Below, in pieces: positions 1 to 10,122 of a stretch of DNA of 64,000 bases; position 1 is the stretch's first letter; the number at the start of each line of letters is the position of its first letter. Made by a program: the position numbers and the translations under genes. The stretch lies in contig NZ_OU015430.1 of the NCBI RefSeq assembly GCF_907164845.1, forward strand, positions 2,036,001 through 2,100,000, written 5' to 3'. This DNA comes from Lysobacter luteus. Lineage in GTDB: Bacteria > Pseudomonadota > Gammaproteobacteria > Xanthomonadales > Xanthomonadaceae. Under the pieces are notes generated by a model. It was given only the letters and a program-made list of their open reading frames with translations, did no database searches and had not been told where the DNA came from.

Positions 1-101
1 GCGCCGCCCAGCCGCCGCGACGGACCGCAGCGTTCCACCCACGCCCCGCCCGCGGCACGCCATTTGCGCCACGATGGCCCCGGGCCGCCTGGAGAACGCG
101 C

Positions 102-998
102 ATGTTGGACATGGTGATCGAGCAACGCCGCCGCAGCCTGGGCGGGTTCGAGGTGGGACGGGTGCTGCCGTTCGCAAAACGCCGGATGGTGGGTCCATTC
201 GTGTTCTTCGACCACATCGGGCCGGTCGACTTCCCGCCCGGGATCCCCCGCGACGTGGACGTCCGACCGCACCCCCACATCGGGTTGTCGACCATCACCT
301 ACCTGTTCGACGGCGAGATGATGCACCGCGACAGCGTCGGCTCCGAACAGGCGATCCGCCCGGGCGAGGTCAACTGGATGACCGCCGGCCGCGGCATCAC
401 CCACTCGGAACGGTTCGAGCAGGCGCGCGCGCACGGCGGCCCGATGCACGGCATCCAAAGCTGGGTCGCGTTGCCACGGGCCGACGAGGAGACCGACCCC
501 GCCTTCGACCACTACGACGCGGGCGGACTGCCTGCGTTCGACGAGGCCGGCGTGCGTGGGCGACTGGTGGCCGGCAACGCGTTCGGGCTGACCTCGCCGG
601 TGCGGACGCATTCGCCGCTGTTCTACCTGCACTGCGAACTCGACACCGGCGCCACCTTCGCACTGCCCGACGCGCACCGCGAACGCGCCGCCTACGTGGT
701 GCGCGGCGCCGTCGAGGCCGGCCATGAGCGCTGCGGCGTCGGCCACATGCTCGTCTTCACCCCCGGCCGCCCCGCCACGGTCACCGCGACCGAGCCGACG
801 CTGCTGATGGTGCTCGGCGGCGAACCGGTGGGTGAGCGCTTCATCGAGTGGAACTTCGTATCCAGCTCGAAGGAGCGCATCGAGCAGGCCAAGGCCGACT
901 GGCGCGCCGGCCGGATGAAGCTCCCCGACCTGGACAACGGCGAGTTCATCCCCCTGCCCGGCGACCCCGAGCACACCCCCGCCAACCCGATGTCGTAG
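102..998 (+). CDS. Pirin family protein
   Basis: 298-residue bicupin of the pirin family, cytoplasmic; characterised members are metal-binding proteins with quercetinase or regulatory roles, and the substrate here is unknown. The metal site of the N-terminal cupin is intact: H57 and H59 in RPHPHIG and H101 and E103 in GITHSERF. The C-terminal pirin domain spans roughly residues 170-270. The ATG has a GGAG about 7 bases upstream. The gene stands alone on the plus strand and is followed directly by a REP-like inverted repeat that may act as terminator. Family assignment is firm; function is not. Confidence 0.93.
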   Translation: MLDMVIEQRRRSLGGFEVGRVLPFAKRRMVGPFVFFDHIGPVDFPPGIPRDVDVRPHPHIGLSTITYLFDGEMMHRDSVGSEQAIRPGEVNWMTAGRGITHSERFEQARAHGGPMHGIQSWVALPRADEETDPAFDHYDAGGLPAFDEAGVRGRLVAGNAFGLTSPVRTHSPLFYLHCELDTGATFALPDAHRERAAYVVRGAVEAGHERCGVGHMLVFTPGRPATVTATEPTLLMVLGGEPVGERFIEWNFVSSSKERIEQAKADWRAGRMKLPDLDNGEFIPLPGDPEHTPANPMS

Positions 999-1008
999 CC
1001 CCGGTTCC

Positions 1009-1084
1009 GTAGGAGCGACGTAAGTCGCGATCAGGAAAGCGGCGCGGGCGGACGGTTGCAAATCGCGACTAACGTCGCTCCTAC
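1009..1084. repeat. REP-like inverted repeat (copy 1)
   Basis: Two arms, GTAGGAGCGACGTAAGTCGC at 1009-1028 and its near-complement ending CGTCGCTCCTAC at 1084, flank about 30 bases. The arm sequence recurs at 1559-1633, and a minimal version lies at 48554-48572. This resembles the REP/REPIN palindromes scattered in Xanthomonadaceae genomes. It lies between the convergent pirin and VOC genes and could terminate transcription from both sides. Confidence 0.8.
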
Positions 1085-1105
1085 ACACGCGCATCGGAAG
1101 CGCGA

Positions 1106-1525
1106 TTACGCGTCCGGCGGCCCCTTCAGCTCCACCACGTTGCCCTCGGGGTCGCTCAGGTATTGCGATGGCCCCTCGCCTTCGGCGCCGTAGCGGGAGC
1201 CGTAGTCGCCCACGGCGACGCCATGCGCCTGAAGGTGGGCGGCGATGGCCTCGCGGTCGAACGGGTCGATGCGCAGGCACAGGTGGTCCATGTTGTGGCC
1301 CTCGCGCCCGGGGGCCGCGCCGCCCATGCGGCCGAGCTTGCCGTCCACGTCCACCAGGTCGATCAACGAGGCCCCCGCGCGCAGCTGGACCAGCCCGATG
1401 CCGTCCTGCCGACGCTCGACGGTGCAGCCCAGGACCTCGCGGTAGAACACCTCCAGCGCCGCGGGATCGCGGGCGCGGATGACGACGTGGTCAATCTGGC
1501 GGAGGGTGAACGGGGGCCTGGGCAT
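1106..1525 (-). CDS. VOC family protein (glyoxalase/bleomycin-resistance fold)
   Basis: 139 residues with the paired beta-alpha-beta-beta-beta modules of the vicinal oxygen chelate superfamily. Probable metal ligands are H13 (QIDHVVI), H81 (NMDHLCLR) and E132 (GNVVELKG), and the C-terminal DPEGNVVEL signature is intact. It most resembles the group annotated as VOC virulence or glyoxalase-like proteins; the substrate cannot be read from sequence. An AAGGA sits about 10 bases before the ATG. It is a single-gene unit enclosed by two copies of the same inverted repeat. Confidence 0.9.
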   Translation of the reverse strand: MPRPPFTLRQIDHVVIRARDPAALEVFYREVLGCTVERRQDGIGLVQLRAGASLIDLVDVDGKLGRMGGAAPGREGHNMDHLCLRIDPFDREAIAAHLQAHGVAVGDYGSRYGAEGEGPSQYLSDPEGNVVELKGPPDA

Positions 1526-1558
1526 GGGCGGTGCTTCCTTGATCGGGGCCGGAAGTCC

Positions 1559-1633
1559 TGTAGGAGCGACGTAAGTCGCGACCTGGCCGGGCTCACGGCC
1601 GGTCGGCGGGTCGCGACTTACGTCGCTCCTACA
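1559..1633. repeat. REP-like inverted repeat (copy 2)
   Basis: TGTAGGAGCGACGTAAGTCG begins at 1559 and its complement ends CGTCGCTCCTACA at 1633, with a G+C-rich spacer of about 25 bases. The arms match copy 1 at 1009-1084 nearly base for base. The element lies upstream of the VOC gene and about 105 bases before the gcvP -10 hexamer. Confidence 0.8.
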
Positions 1634-1739
1634 GGGTCATCGGGGAGGGTTGGCGGCAAGGTCGAGGGTCGGGCAGCGGGGCTGGCCGCGCAAGTCGCCG
1701 GGGCGGGAAAGACCATCCCGCCCGGGCCGGCCCGGGCCG

Positions 1740-1745
1740 TATAAT
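1740..1745 (+). promoter_or_regulatory. -10 hexamer of the gcvP promoter
   Basis: A perfect TATAAT in an otherwise very G+C-rich stretch, placed so that transcription would begin near 1751, just where the glycine riboswitch fold starts. No convincing -35 hexamer is visible 16-18 bases upstream. Confidence 0.65.
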
Positions 1746-1750
1746 CCCCC

Positions 1751-1964
1751 GGTGATTCCCAGACGGTGGGAGAAGCGACGCGCCCTTGGGCGATGCCGCT
1801 GCCGAAGGCGCAACGCCCGTAATCGCTCAGGCCCCCGTACCACCGGCTGTGACAACTCTGGAGAGACCGGTTCAATCCGGCGCCGAAGGTGCACGAAGCA
1901 GCCCTCCCCCCGCGGCCGACATGGCGCACGCTTCCGAACTCTCAGGCAAAAGGACAGAGGGGCG
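1751..1964 (+). ncRNA. Tandem glycine riboswitch (gcvP leader)
   Basis: Two glycine aptamers in series. Aptamer 1 (about 1764-1845) has GGGAGAAGC, CGCTGCCGAAGGCGCAAC and AATCGCTCAGGC. Aptamer 2 (about 1854-1962) has CTCTGGAGAGACCGG, GGCGCCGAAGGTGCA and the hallmark CTCTCAGGCAAAAGGACAGA. The two are joined by a short linker, as in the cooperative tandem class. In this RNA class glycine binding usually switches on glycine cleavage genes, which fits gcvP starting about 60 bases downstream. The mechanism (antitermination or ribosome site release) is not obvious; no clear U-run terminator lies between the aptamer and the ATG. Confidence 0.94.
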
Positions 1965-2025
1965 CCCCGCGTGCGGCACCGCACGTTGCCTCGCATCGCC
2001 CCGCCCTCGCCGACAGAGTCCCGCC

Positions 2026-4932
<2,907 letters not shown>

Positions 4933-4951
4933 TCGCGCCAGTGCCGTAACG

Positions 4952-4980
4952 AAAAGCCCCGCTCATGCGGGGCTTTTTTT
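4952..4980. terminator. Rho-independent terminator between gcvP and the convergent lipoprotein gene
   Basis: Stem AAAGCCCCGC, loop TCAT, stem GCGGGGC, then a run of eight T. The A-run on the other side lets it work for the minus-strand gene ending at 4991 too. Confidence 0.92.
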
Positions 4981-4990
4981 GTGCCGGAGC

Positions 4991-5404
4991 TTAAGGCGAC
5001 ATCATGTCGGTCAGCAGCATGACGTACGGCTCGCAGGCCGGGGCGGCGCACCCCAGATAGCGGGTTTCACTACCGTTCGTCCAGGTCGCCGTGCCACCGC
5101 CGTCGATCGCGAAGTCCCAGGACCGCCCGTCCCAAAAAAGCTGCCCGGTGATCGCGCACGAAACCTGGTAGTACAGGTGGTACGGATTGCTGTCGTAGTG
5201 CTCGCTGAGCTGGAAGAGTTGTTCCACGTCCGCCACATCGAGCCGCCACGCTTTGCACGCTTCTGCTTCGGCGCCGCCCCGTCCGTGGTATCGCGGCGCT
5301 TCCACCGCCATGACCCGGATCGCCAGCTCAGAAGAATGGTGGTGAGAACCGGACTGGCATCCCGTCGGTAGCACCGCCGCCATCGTAAAGACCAGCGCCC
5401 TCAC
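4991..5404 (-). CDS. Small lipoprotein, candidate immunity protein of the amidase module
   Basis: 137 residues with no family I recognise. A GTG start at 5404 is preferred: AAGGAG lies 4 bases upstream, and the N-terminus is then a short hydrophobic signal ending VLPTGC, a slightly non-canonical lipobox (P at -3). The mature part has four further cysteines, a Tyr-rich stretch (EHYDSNPYHLYYQV) and ends in TDMMSP. It begins inside the 3' end of the amidase gene (77-base overlap), so the two are probably co-translated. Position directly behind a PAAR-linked peptidoglycan amidase suggests a periplasmic inhibitor of that enzyme, as Tai/Tli proteins are; this is inference from context. An ATG at 5461 would give a longer form but lacks a ribosome site. 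Confidence 0.7.
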   Translation of the reverse strand: MRALVFTMAAVLPTGCQSGSHHHSSELAIRVMAVEAPRYHGRGGAEAEACKAWRLDVADVEQLFQLSEHYDSNPYHLYYQVSCAITGQLFWDGRSWDFAIDGGGTATWTNGSETRYLGCAAPACEPYVMLLTDMMSP

Positions 5405-6038
5405 CGGGCTCCTTGTAAGAAATCGCATCGTGCTCATAGATGTCGGCGTCCGATAGTCCATATTCGTTCTTCAGAATGGCGATGAGCCTGGCAATGGAGC
5501 GGGACTGATCCTCGGTGGGGCGTTCCCACTGCTTGCTGGTCCTGTCGAACAAGGCCACCGTCTCGATACCGACGCTGTCCTCGTTCATGGGATAGCGCGC
5601 GGGATAGGCCTTCTTCTTCTCGTGGCCGTGTACGCGCGAGGGTGCCCAACCCCAGCCCTCGATCATCCTCGCTTCGTCCGCCGGGCAAACGCGATCGACC
5701 CGGCACCGCGATTGGATCTTCCCGACGTGTGCCGTCTTCTGCAGCAGACTGGCGGCTTGGGTAACGGTGCCGTCCTTGTCCACGAGAAAGTGGGTTCCAA
5801 CGCCGCGGGCGAACGATCGCATGGTGCCCTCGGCCGTACTGGAGTCGGTCCGATGCAGGACGATCGCGCGCGGGCCATCCATCGGACCACGCTCCAGCGC
5901 GGGGACCGGCCGGATGGTGAAGCCGGCGTTCTGCACGTATCCGTTGGTGCCGACGTGGATCGGGAGTACCAGGCGCTGTCGCTGGACGTTTTCAACGAGG
6001 CTCGTGACCGAGCCGCCCACCACCGTAAACCGGCTCAT
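5328..6038 (-). CDS. N-acetylmuramoyl-L-alanine amidase (Amidase_2/PGRP fold), probable T6SS effector
   Basis: 236 residues, zinc amidase of the AmpD/T7-lysozyme type that cuts the bond between MurNAc and L-Ala. Likely catalytic residues: H62 (IVLHRTDSS), H203 (YEHDAISYK) and K209, plus E159 in DSVGIETV and the GTHFLVDKDGTVTQ core at 82-95. There is no signal peptide, which would be odd for a housekeeping amidase but normal for a cargo delivered by type VI secretion. About 50 residues precede the catalytic domain and could be a loading region. Its ATG overlaps the PAAR stop by 4 bases, and the gene behind it encodes a lipoprotein. The enzyme class is well supported; the effector role is inferred from the neighbours. 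Confidence 0.85.
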   Translation of the reverse strand: MSRFTVVGGSVTSLVENVQRQRLVLPIHVGTNGYVQNAGFTIRPVPALERGPMDGPRAIVLHRTDSSTAEGTMRSFARGVGTHFLVDKDGTVTQAASLLQKTAHVGKIQSRCRVDRVCPADEARMIEGWGWAPSRVHGHEKKKAYPARYPMNEDSVGIETVALFDRTSKQWERPTEDQSRSIARLIAILKNEYGLSDADIYEHDAISYKEPGEGAGLYDGGGATDGMPVRFSPPFF

Positions 6039-6559
6039 GGCCCCTCCTCCGCCAGTTCCAGCGAGAGCGACTGGGCATACTCGGACTTGAGCAAATGGGT
6101 CCGCCCGGCTTCGTCCGTGACACCCGGTTCGATTCGCCCGTCGCTACAGACGATGCGATAGCTCCGCCCCGCCATGGGCGAGCCATCCTCGGACTCGAGT
6201 ACAAAGGCTTCGTCGAATGGCTGGCGCGGTGCGTTGCGCAGCGCGTACGCAATCCCGGCGGAAGCCAGTTCACCAGCGGCGGGACCAAACGTACGGTCAA
6301 GAAAGACCCGCGTCTGACGTACGGCGAGCACCACGCAGCCACAGGCTAGCCGCGAGCCGTGTAAAGCGACCGGCTGTCCATCGACCTCTGTCGTCGGGTC
6401 ACCGTCAACGATGGGGAACGTGCCGCTATGCGAGGGGCAGGTTGCCGAGTCGCCGATTCTGGCGACGGGGGCTCCGTCGATATCGGTAAAGGGCGAGCCG
6501 GTCACGACCCGGCCACCGCTGCTTGTGCTGTCTCCAACAACCACCCACATCCTTGTCAC
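6035..6559 (-). CDS. PAAR domain protein with C-terminal TTR-like extension
   Basis: 174 residues. Residues about 4-95 form a PAAR domain (VVVGDSTSSGGRVVTGSP, CPSHSGTFPI, LHGSRLACGC), the zinc-bound cone that caps the VgrG spike of type VI secretion systems. Residues about 118-172 (FVLESEDGSPMAGRSYRI, GVTDEAGRT) look like the transthyretin-like module often fused to PAAR or VgrG proteins as an effector-docking platform. Start: a GTG at 6559 with GGAGG 6 bases upstream; the next ATG is three codons in, and longer upstream frames lack support. It is followed with a 4-base overlap by an amidase. No T6SS structural gene lies in this window, so it would serve a system encoded elsewhere. Confidence 0.88.
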   Translation of the reverse strand: MTRMWVVVGDSTSSGGRVVTGSPFTDIDGAPVARIGDSATCPSHSGTFPIVDGDPTTEVDGQPVALHGSRLACGCVVLAVRQTRVFLDRTFGPAAGELASAGIAYALRNAPRQPFDEAFVLESEDGSPMAGRSYRIVCSDGRIEPGVTDEAGRTHLLKSEYAQSLSLELAEEGP

Positions 6560-6644
6560 TGCCGGCCTCCTTGCCAGTGGATGCGACAGAGTCTGCCAAA
6601 AACGTGGCGGTCCTGCTCTGCCGATCGGGCGCCTTACCCGCCGC

Positions 6645-6917
6645 TCACCCCTCCTCCGGCGGTGGCCGCAGCTCCTCGGCGAGTTCATCCAGCTCGGTGA
6701 TCGCCGCTTCCAGCGCGTCGTGGAATTCGCCCTGGCGGGTCATCAGGTCCTCGATCGTCTTGGACTCGCCCAGCTTCTTGAGCTTGCCTTCGTCGAACTT
6801 CAGCCATTGCGCGGTGAGCAGCTCGACGTTGTTGCGGGTGTAGTGGCGCATTTCCTTGAGCTGGGTGACCAGGTCGGTGACATGGTCAAGCGGGGTCTTG
6901 GGGGTTTCGTCGGCCAT
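6645..6917 (-). CDS. Small acidic coiled-coil protein of unknown function
   Basis: 90 residues, soluble, highly charged and predicted largely helical (VTDLVTQLKEMRHYTRNNVE, then EGKLKKLGESKTIEDL and a C-terminal ELDELAEELRPPPEEG). The ATG at 6917 has GGAGGATC 7 bases upstream; a longer frame back to 7028 would overlap the start region of the divergent exonuclease gene and is not supported. It lies behind the PAAR module's promoter side but is probably independent. I do not recognise a named domain. Confidence 0.75.
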   Translation of the reverse strand: MADETPKTPLDHVTDLVTQLKEMRHYTRNNVELLTAQWLKFDEGKLKKLGESKTIEDLMTRQGEFHDALEAAITELDELAEELRPPPEEG

Positions 6918-7041
6918 GGGGGATCCTCCGGGGAGAGTCCCGACGGTACGCAGGGCGCGCGGGACCCCGTGTGAACCGATGGCGGCGCATGTGCCGGCAT
7001 CCTTCACGGGGCGCCATCGCGGCCGCATCTAGGTTGCCCCG

Positions 7042-7833
7042 ATGGCCCGACGCAAGACGCTGCGCATCGCCACGTTCAACGTCAACGGCATCCGCCCGCG
7101 GTTGCCGCACCTGCTGGAGTGGCTGGAAAAGGAGAAACCGGACGTCGCCTGCCTGCAGGAACTCAAGGCCACCGACGCGCAGTTCCCGAAAGAGGCGATC
7201 GAGGCCGCGGGTTACGGCGCCCTCTGGGTCGGGCAGACATCGTGGAACGGTGTGGCGGTGCTGACCCGCGATGCCGAACCGGTCGAGAGCCGCCGGCGGC
7301 TGCCGGGCGAGCGCGACGATACCCAGGCGCGCTACCTGGAGGTGGCGGCGCACGGGGTGATGGTCGGCTGCATCTACCTGCCCAACGGCAACCCGCAGCC
7401 CGGGCCGAAGTTCGACTACAAGCTGCGCTGGTTCAAACGGTTGATCCGCCACGCGAAGACACTGGTCGACAGCGAACACCCGGTGCTGCTGGCGGGTGAC
7501 TTCAACGTGGTGCCGACCGACTTCGACATCTACAACCCGAAGCACTGGCGGCGCGATGCACTGCTGCAGCCCGAAACCCGCGAGGCATACGCCACGCTGC
7601 TTGCCCAGGGCTGGACCGACACGCTGCGCGAGCTGTATCCGGACGAGCCGATGTTCACTTTCTGGGACTACTTCCGCCAGCACTGGGAACGCGATGCCGG
7701 ACTGCGCATCGACCACCTGCTGCCCAACCCGGCGCTGTGGCCGCGCGTGCGGGCGGCGGGCGTGGACCGCTGGGTGCGCGGGCTGGAGAAGGCAAGCGAC
7801 CACGCGCCGACGTGGATCGACCTCGACCGCTGA
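7042..7833 (+). CDS. xthA: Exodeoxyribonuclease III / AP endonuclease
   Basis: 263-residue member of the endonuclease/exonuclease/phosphatase superfamily, acting in base-excision repair as AP endonuclease and 3'-5' exonuclease. The active site is complete: N13 (TFNVNGIR), E40 (CLQELKAT), Y112 (IYLPNGNP), D153 and N155 (AGDFNVVPTD), D224 (LRIDHLL), D253 and H254 (KASDHAP). Length matches XthA (about 268). The ATG is about 9 bases after a weak ribosome site. It is transcribed away from the small coiled-coil gene, and no operon partner is seen. Confidence 0.95.
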   Translation: MARRKTLRIATFNVNGIRPRLPHLLEWLEKEKPDVACLQELKATDAQFPKEAIEAAGYGALWVGQTSWNGVAVLTRDAEPVESRRRLPGERDDTQARYLEVAAHGVMVGCIYLPNGNPQPGPKFDYKLRWFKRLIRHAKTLVDSEHPVLLAGDFNVVPTDFDIYNPKHWRRDALLQPETREAYATLLAQGWTDTLRELYPDEPMFTFWDYFRQHWERDAGLRIDHLLPNPALWPRVRAAGVDRWVRGLEKASDHAPTWIDLDR

Positions 7834-7953
7834 GCCACCCGCGGCCCGCACCGGATCGCCCCCTCCCCATCGGCCTTCCGACCAATGGCAGGTGACCCCC
7901 GGCCGCAGGGGGCGTAGAACCGTAGTCGCCGCGGGGGAACCACGGAGGCTGTC

Positions 7954-9648
7954 ATGACGCATACCCACCCCTTGCCCGCCGCACTGCTTGCGGCCCTGCT
8001 CGCCGGCGCCTGTTCCGGCCATTCCAATCCATCCGTCACCCACGGGCCGCTGGTCTCACCGCCCGAAGCAGCATTGATGACCACGCTGCTGCAGGGTCTG
8101 GGCGACCACAGCTTCCCGGTCACCAGCCAGCATCCCGAGGTGCAGCGCTGGTTCGACCAAGGGCTGATGCTGGCCTACGGCTTCAACCACGATGCCGCCG
8201 AGCGTGCGTTCCTGCGCGCCACCGAGCTCGACCCGCAGTGCGCCATGTGCTGGTGGGGCGCGGCCTGGGTGCTCGGCCCGCACGTCAACGCGGCGATGGA
8301 CCCGACCGTCAACGACAAGGCCTGGGCGCGGCTGCAGAAGGCGATCGGCCTCGCCCCGGCCGCCGGGCCACGCGAACGGGCCTACATCCAGGCGCTTGCC
8401 AGCCGCTACGCCGCCGAGCCGCCGGAGGATCGCGCCGAGCTGGACCGCGCCTGGGCAGACGCGACCCGCCGACTGGTGCAGGCGCGACCGGACGACCTGG
8501 ACGCCGCCACCATGCACGCCGAGGCGCTGATGGACCTGCAGCCGTGGGCCTATTACGACGAGCGACTGCAGCCGATCGGCCACACCCGCGAGATCGTCTC
8601 GACGCTCGAGTCGGTGATCGATCGCCACCCCGACCATCCCGGTGCCCTGCATCTGTACATCCATGCCGTCGAAGCGTCGGCCAACCCCGAGCGCGGGGCC
8701 GCCGCGGCCGACCGGCTGCGCGAGCTGATCCCCGGTTCCGGCCACCTGGTCCACATGCCGGCGCACATCTACGCGCGGGTCGGCCGCTGGCATGACGCCG
8801 TGCTGGCCAACCAGCGTGCGGTGGAAGCCGACGATGCCTACCTCGCCGTCTGCGGCGGCAACGTCAGCGGCGTGTATCCGCTGGGCTACGTGCCGCACAA
8901 CCACCACTTCCTGTGGTTCGCCGCCAGCATGGAAGGCGCCAGTGGCATCGCCCGCGCCGCCGCCGACGCCACCGCGCAGCGCACCGACCTGCCCGAGCTG
9001 ATGCGCCAGCCGGGCTTCGAGGGCCTGCAGCACTACTGGCTGACGCCGGTGTTCGACCACGTGCGCTTCGGCCGCTGGGACACGATCGATGCGCTGGACA
9101 ACCCCGCGCCCGACCTGCCCTATGTCACCGCCATCTGGCACTACGCGCGCGGCGTCGCGGCCGCCCGCCAGGGTCGCCAGGACGACGCCCGCCAGCACCT
9201 CGCCGCATTGCAGCCGCTGGCCGCCGACCCGCTGATGGACACCATGATGATGTGGGACCGCTACCCGCTGGCCCACGCGGCGCGCATCGCCGAACGCACG
9301 CTGTCCGGCGAGGTCGCCGCCGCCGCGGGCGACGACCCGGCCGCCATCACCGCATTCCGTGACGCGGTGGAGATCGAGAACCGCATCCCCTACGACGAGC
9401 CCCCCGGCTGGCACGCCCCAACCCGGCAAGCACTGGGCGCCGCGCTGCTGGACGCTGGCCAGGCCAAGGAAGCCGAGGCGGTCTACCGCGAAGAACTGCG
9501 ACGCAACCCTGGTAACGGCTGGTCGCTGTACGGGCTGTCGCGTGCACTCGCCGCGCAGGGTCGCGACCGCGAAGCCGCCACGACGGAGCGCGCGTTCAAT
9601 ACCGCCTGGGCCAACGCCGACGTGGAGCTGGTGGCGTCGCGGTTCTGA
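7954..9648 (+). CDS. TPR-repeat lipoprotein
   Basis: 564 residues. The first 20 residues are a lipoprotein signal (AALLAGAC, Cys20), so the protein is probably anchored in the envelope. The rest is helical repeat: a Sel1/TPR-like start at about residues 65-90 (AERAFLRATELDPQCAMC), then further TPR pairs up to the C-terminus (AEAVYREELRRNPGNGWSLY). The CAMCWWGAAWVLGPHVN stretch is a signature of a large family of uncharacterised bacterial TPR proteins; the CxxC there is not followed by His, so it is not a heme c site. GGAGG lies 8 bases before the ATG. Role unknown, likely scaffolding. Confidence 0.88.
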   Translation: MTHTHPLPAALLAALLAGACSGHSNPSVTHGPLVSPPEAALMTTLLQGLGDHSFPVTSQHPEVQRWFDQGLMLAYGFNHDAAERAFLRATELDPQCAMCWWGAAWVLGPHVNAAMDPTVNDKAWARLQKAIGLAPAAGPRERAYIQALASRYAAEPPEDRAELDRAWADATRRLVQARPDDLDAATMHAEALMDLQPWAYYDERLQPIGHTREIVSTLESVIDRHPDHPGALHLYIHAVEASANPERGAAAADRLRELIPGSGHLVHMPAHIYARVGRWHDAVLANQRAVEADDAYLAVCGGNVSGVYPLGYVPHNHHFLWFAASMEGASGIARAAADATAQRTDLPELMRQPGFEGLQHYWLTPVFDHVRFGRWDTIDALDNPAPDLPYVTAIWHYARGVAAARQGRQDDARQHLAALQPLAADPLMDTMMMWDRYPLAHAARIAERTLSGEVAAAAGDDPAAITAFRDAVEIENRIPYDEPPGWHAPTRQALGAALLDAGQAKEAEAVYREELRRNPGNGWSLYGLSRALAAQGRDREAATTERAFNTAWANADVELVASRF

Positions 9649-9757
9649 GGCGCCGCAGGGTGCGGACTTGGCGTTCAGCCTCGCATCGCGGTTTTCACGC
9701 ATGCGATGCGGGGCCTTGGCTAGGTTGGAGCCTCCCCCAACGACAAGGAGCCCAACC

Positions 9758-10060
9758 ATGGCCCGGATTCCCGAGCAGCAGTACAAGGACCACTTCCGCA
9801 ACAACTACCAGACCGCCAGCTACTACAACAAGGAGCGCGACTGGAACGACTACGAGCCGGCCTACCAGTACGGCTACAACCAGTACGGCCAGCGCGAAGG
9901 CCAGCGTTTCGAGGACGTCGAGAACGACCTGGAGCGCGGCTGGGAAACCACCAAGGCCAACTCCCGCCTGGCGTGGAACGAGGCCAAGGAAGCCGTCCGC
10001 GACGGCTGGCACCACATCGAGCGCGCGATGCCGGGCGATGCGGACCGCGACGGTCGTTGA
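9758..10060 (+). CDS. Conserved 100-residue hydrophilic protein
   Basis: The ATG at 9758 follows AAGGAG by 7 bases. The protein is strikingly rich in Tyr, Asn, Gln, Trp and Glu in its first half (NNYQTASYYNKERDWNDYEP, then AYQYGYNQYGQREG) and amphipathic helical in its second half, with regularly placed Trp (RGWETT, LAWNEAKEAVRDGWHHIERA). No membrane segment. Similar small proteins occur in proteobacteria, often near stress genes such as csbD, but none has a function I can name. A longer upstream frame runs through the TPR gene and is rejected. A strong terminator follows. Confidence 0.8.
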   Translation: MARIPEQQYKDHFRNNYQTASYYNKERDWNDYEPAYQYGYNQYGQREGQRFEDVENDLERGWETTKANSRLAWNEAKEAVRDGWHHIERAMPGDADRDGR

Positions 10061-10079
10061 TCCCTCTCTCCGGGATTGG

Positions 10080-10109
10080 AAAGGCCCCGCTTTTGCGGGG
10101 CCTTTTTTT
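10080..10109. terminator. Rho-independent terminator before the hsd island
   Basis: AAAGGCCCCGC, loop TTTT, GCGGGGCC and seven T. It separates the plus-strand 100-residue gene from hsdR arriving on the minus strand and marks the left edge of the lower-G+C block. Confidence 0.9.
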
Positions 10110-10122
10110 GTGCCATCAAGTC

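Noticed and set aside
1-101. A gene fragment at the left edge
   Set aside because: No frame on either strand gives recognisable sequence before the pirin ribosome site.
1868-1880. CCGGTTCAATCCGG resembles a tRNA T-loop
   Set aside because: It lies inside aptamer 2 of the glycine riboswitch; no acceptor or anticodon arm can be built around it.
8220-8270. CxxC motif in the TPR lipoprotein as a heme c site
   Set aside because: The pattern is CAMCWW, lacking the His that must follow the second Cys.
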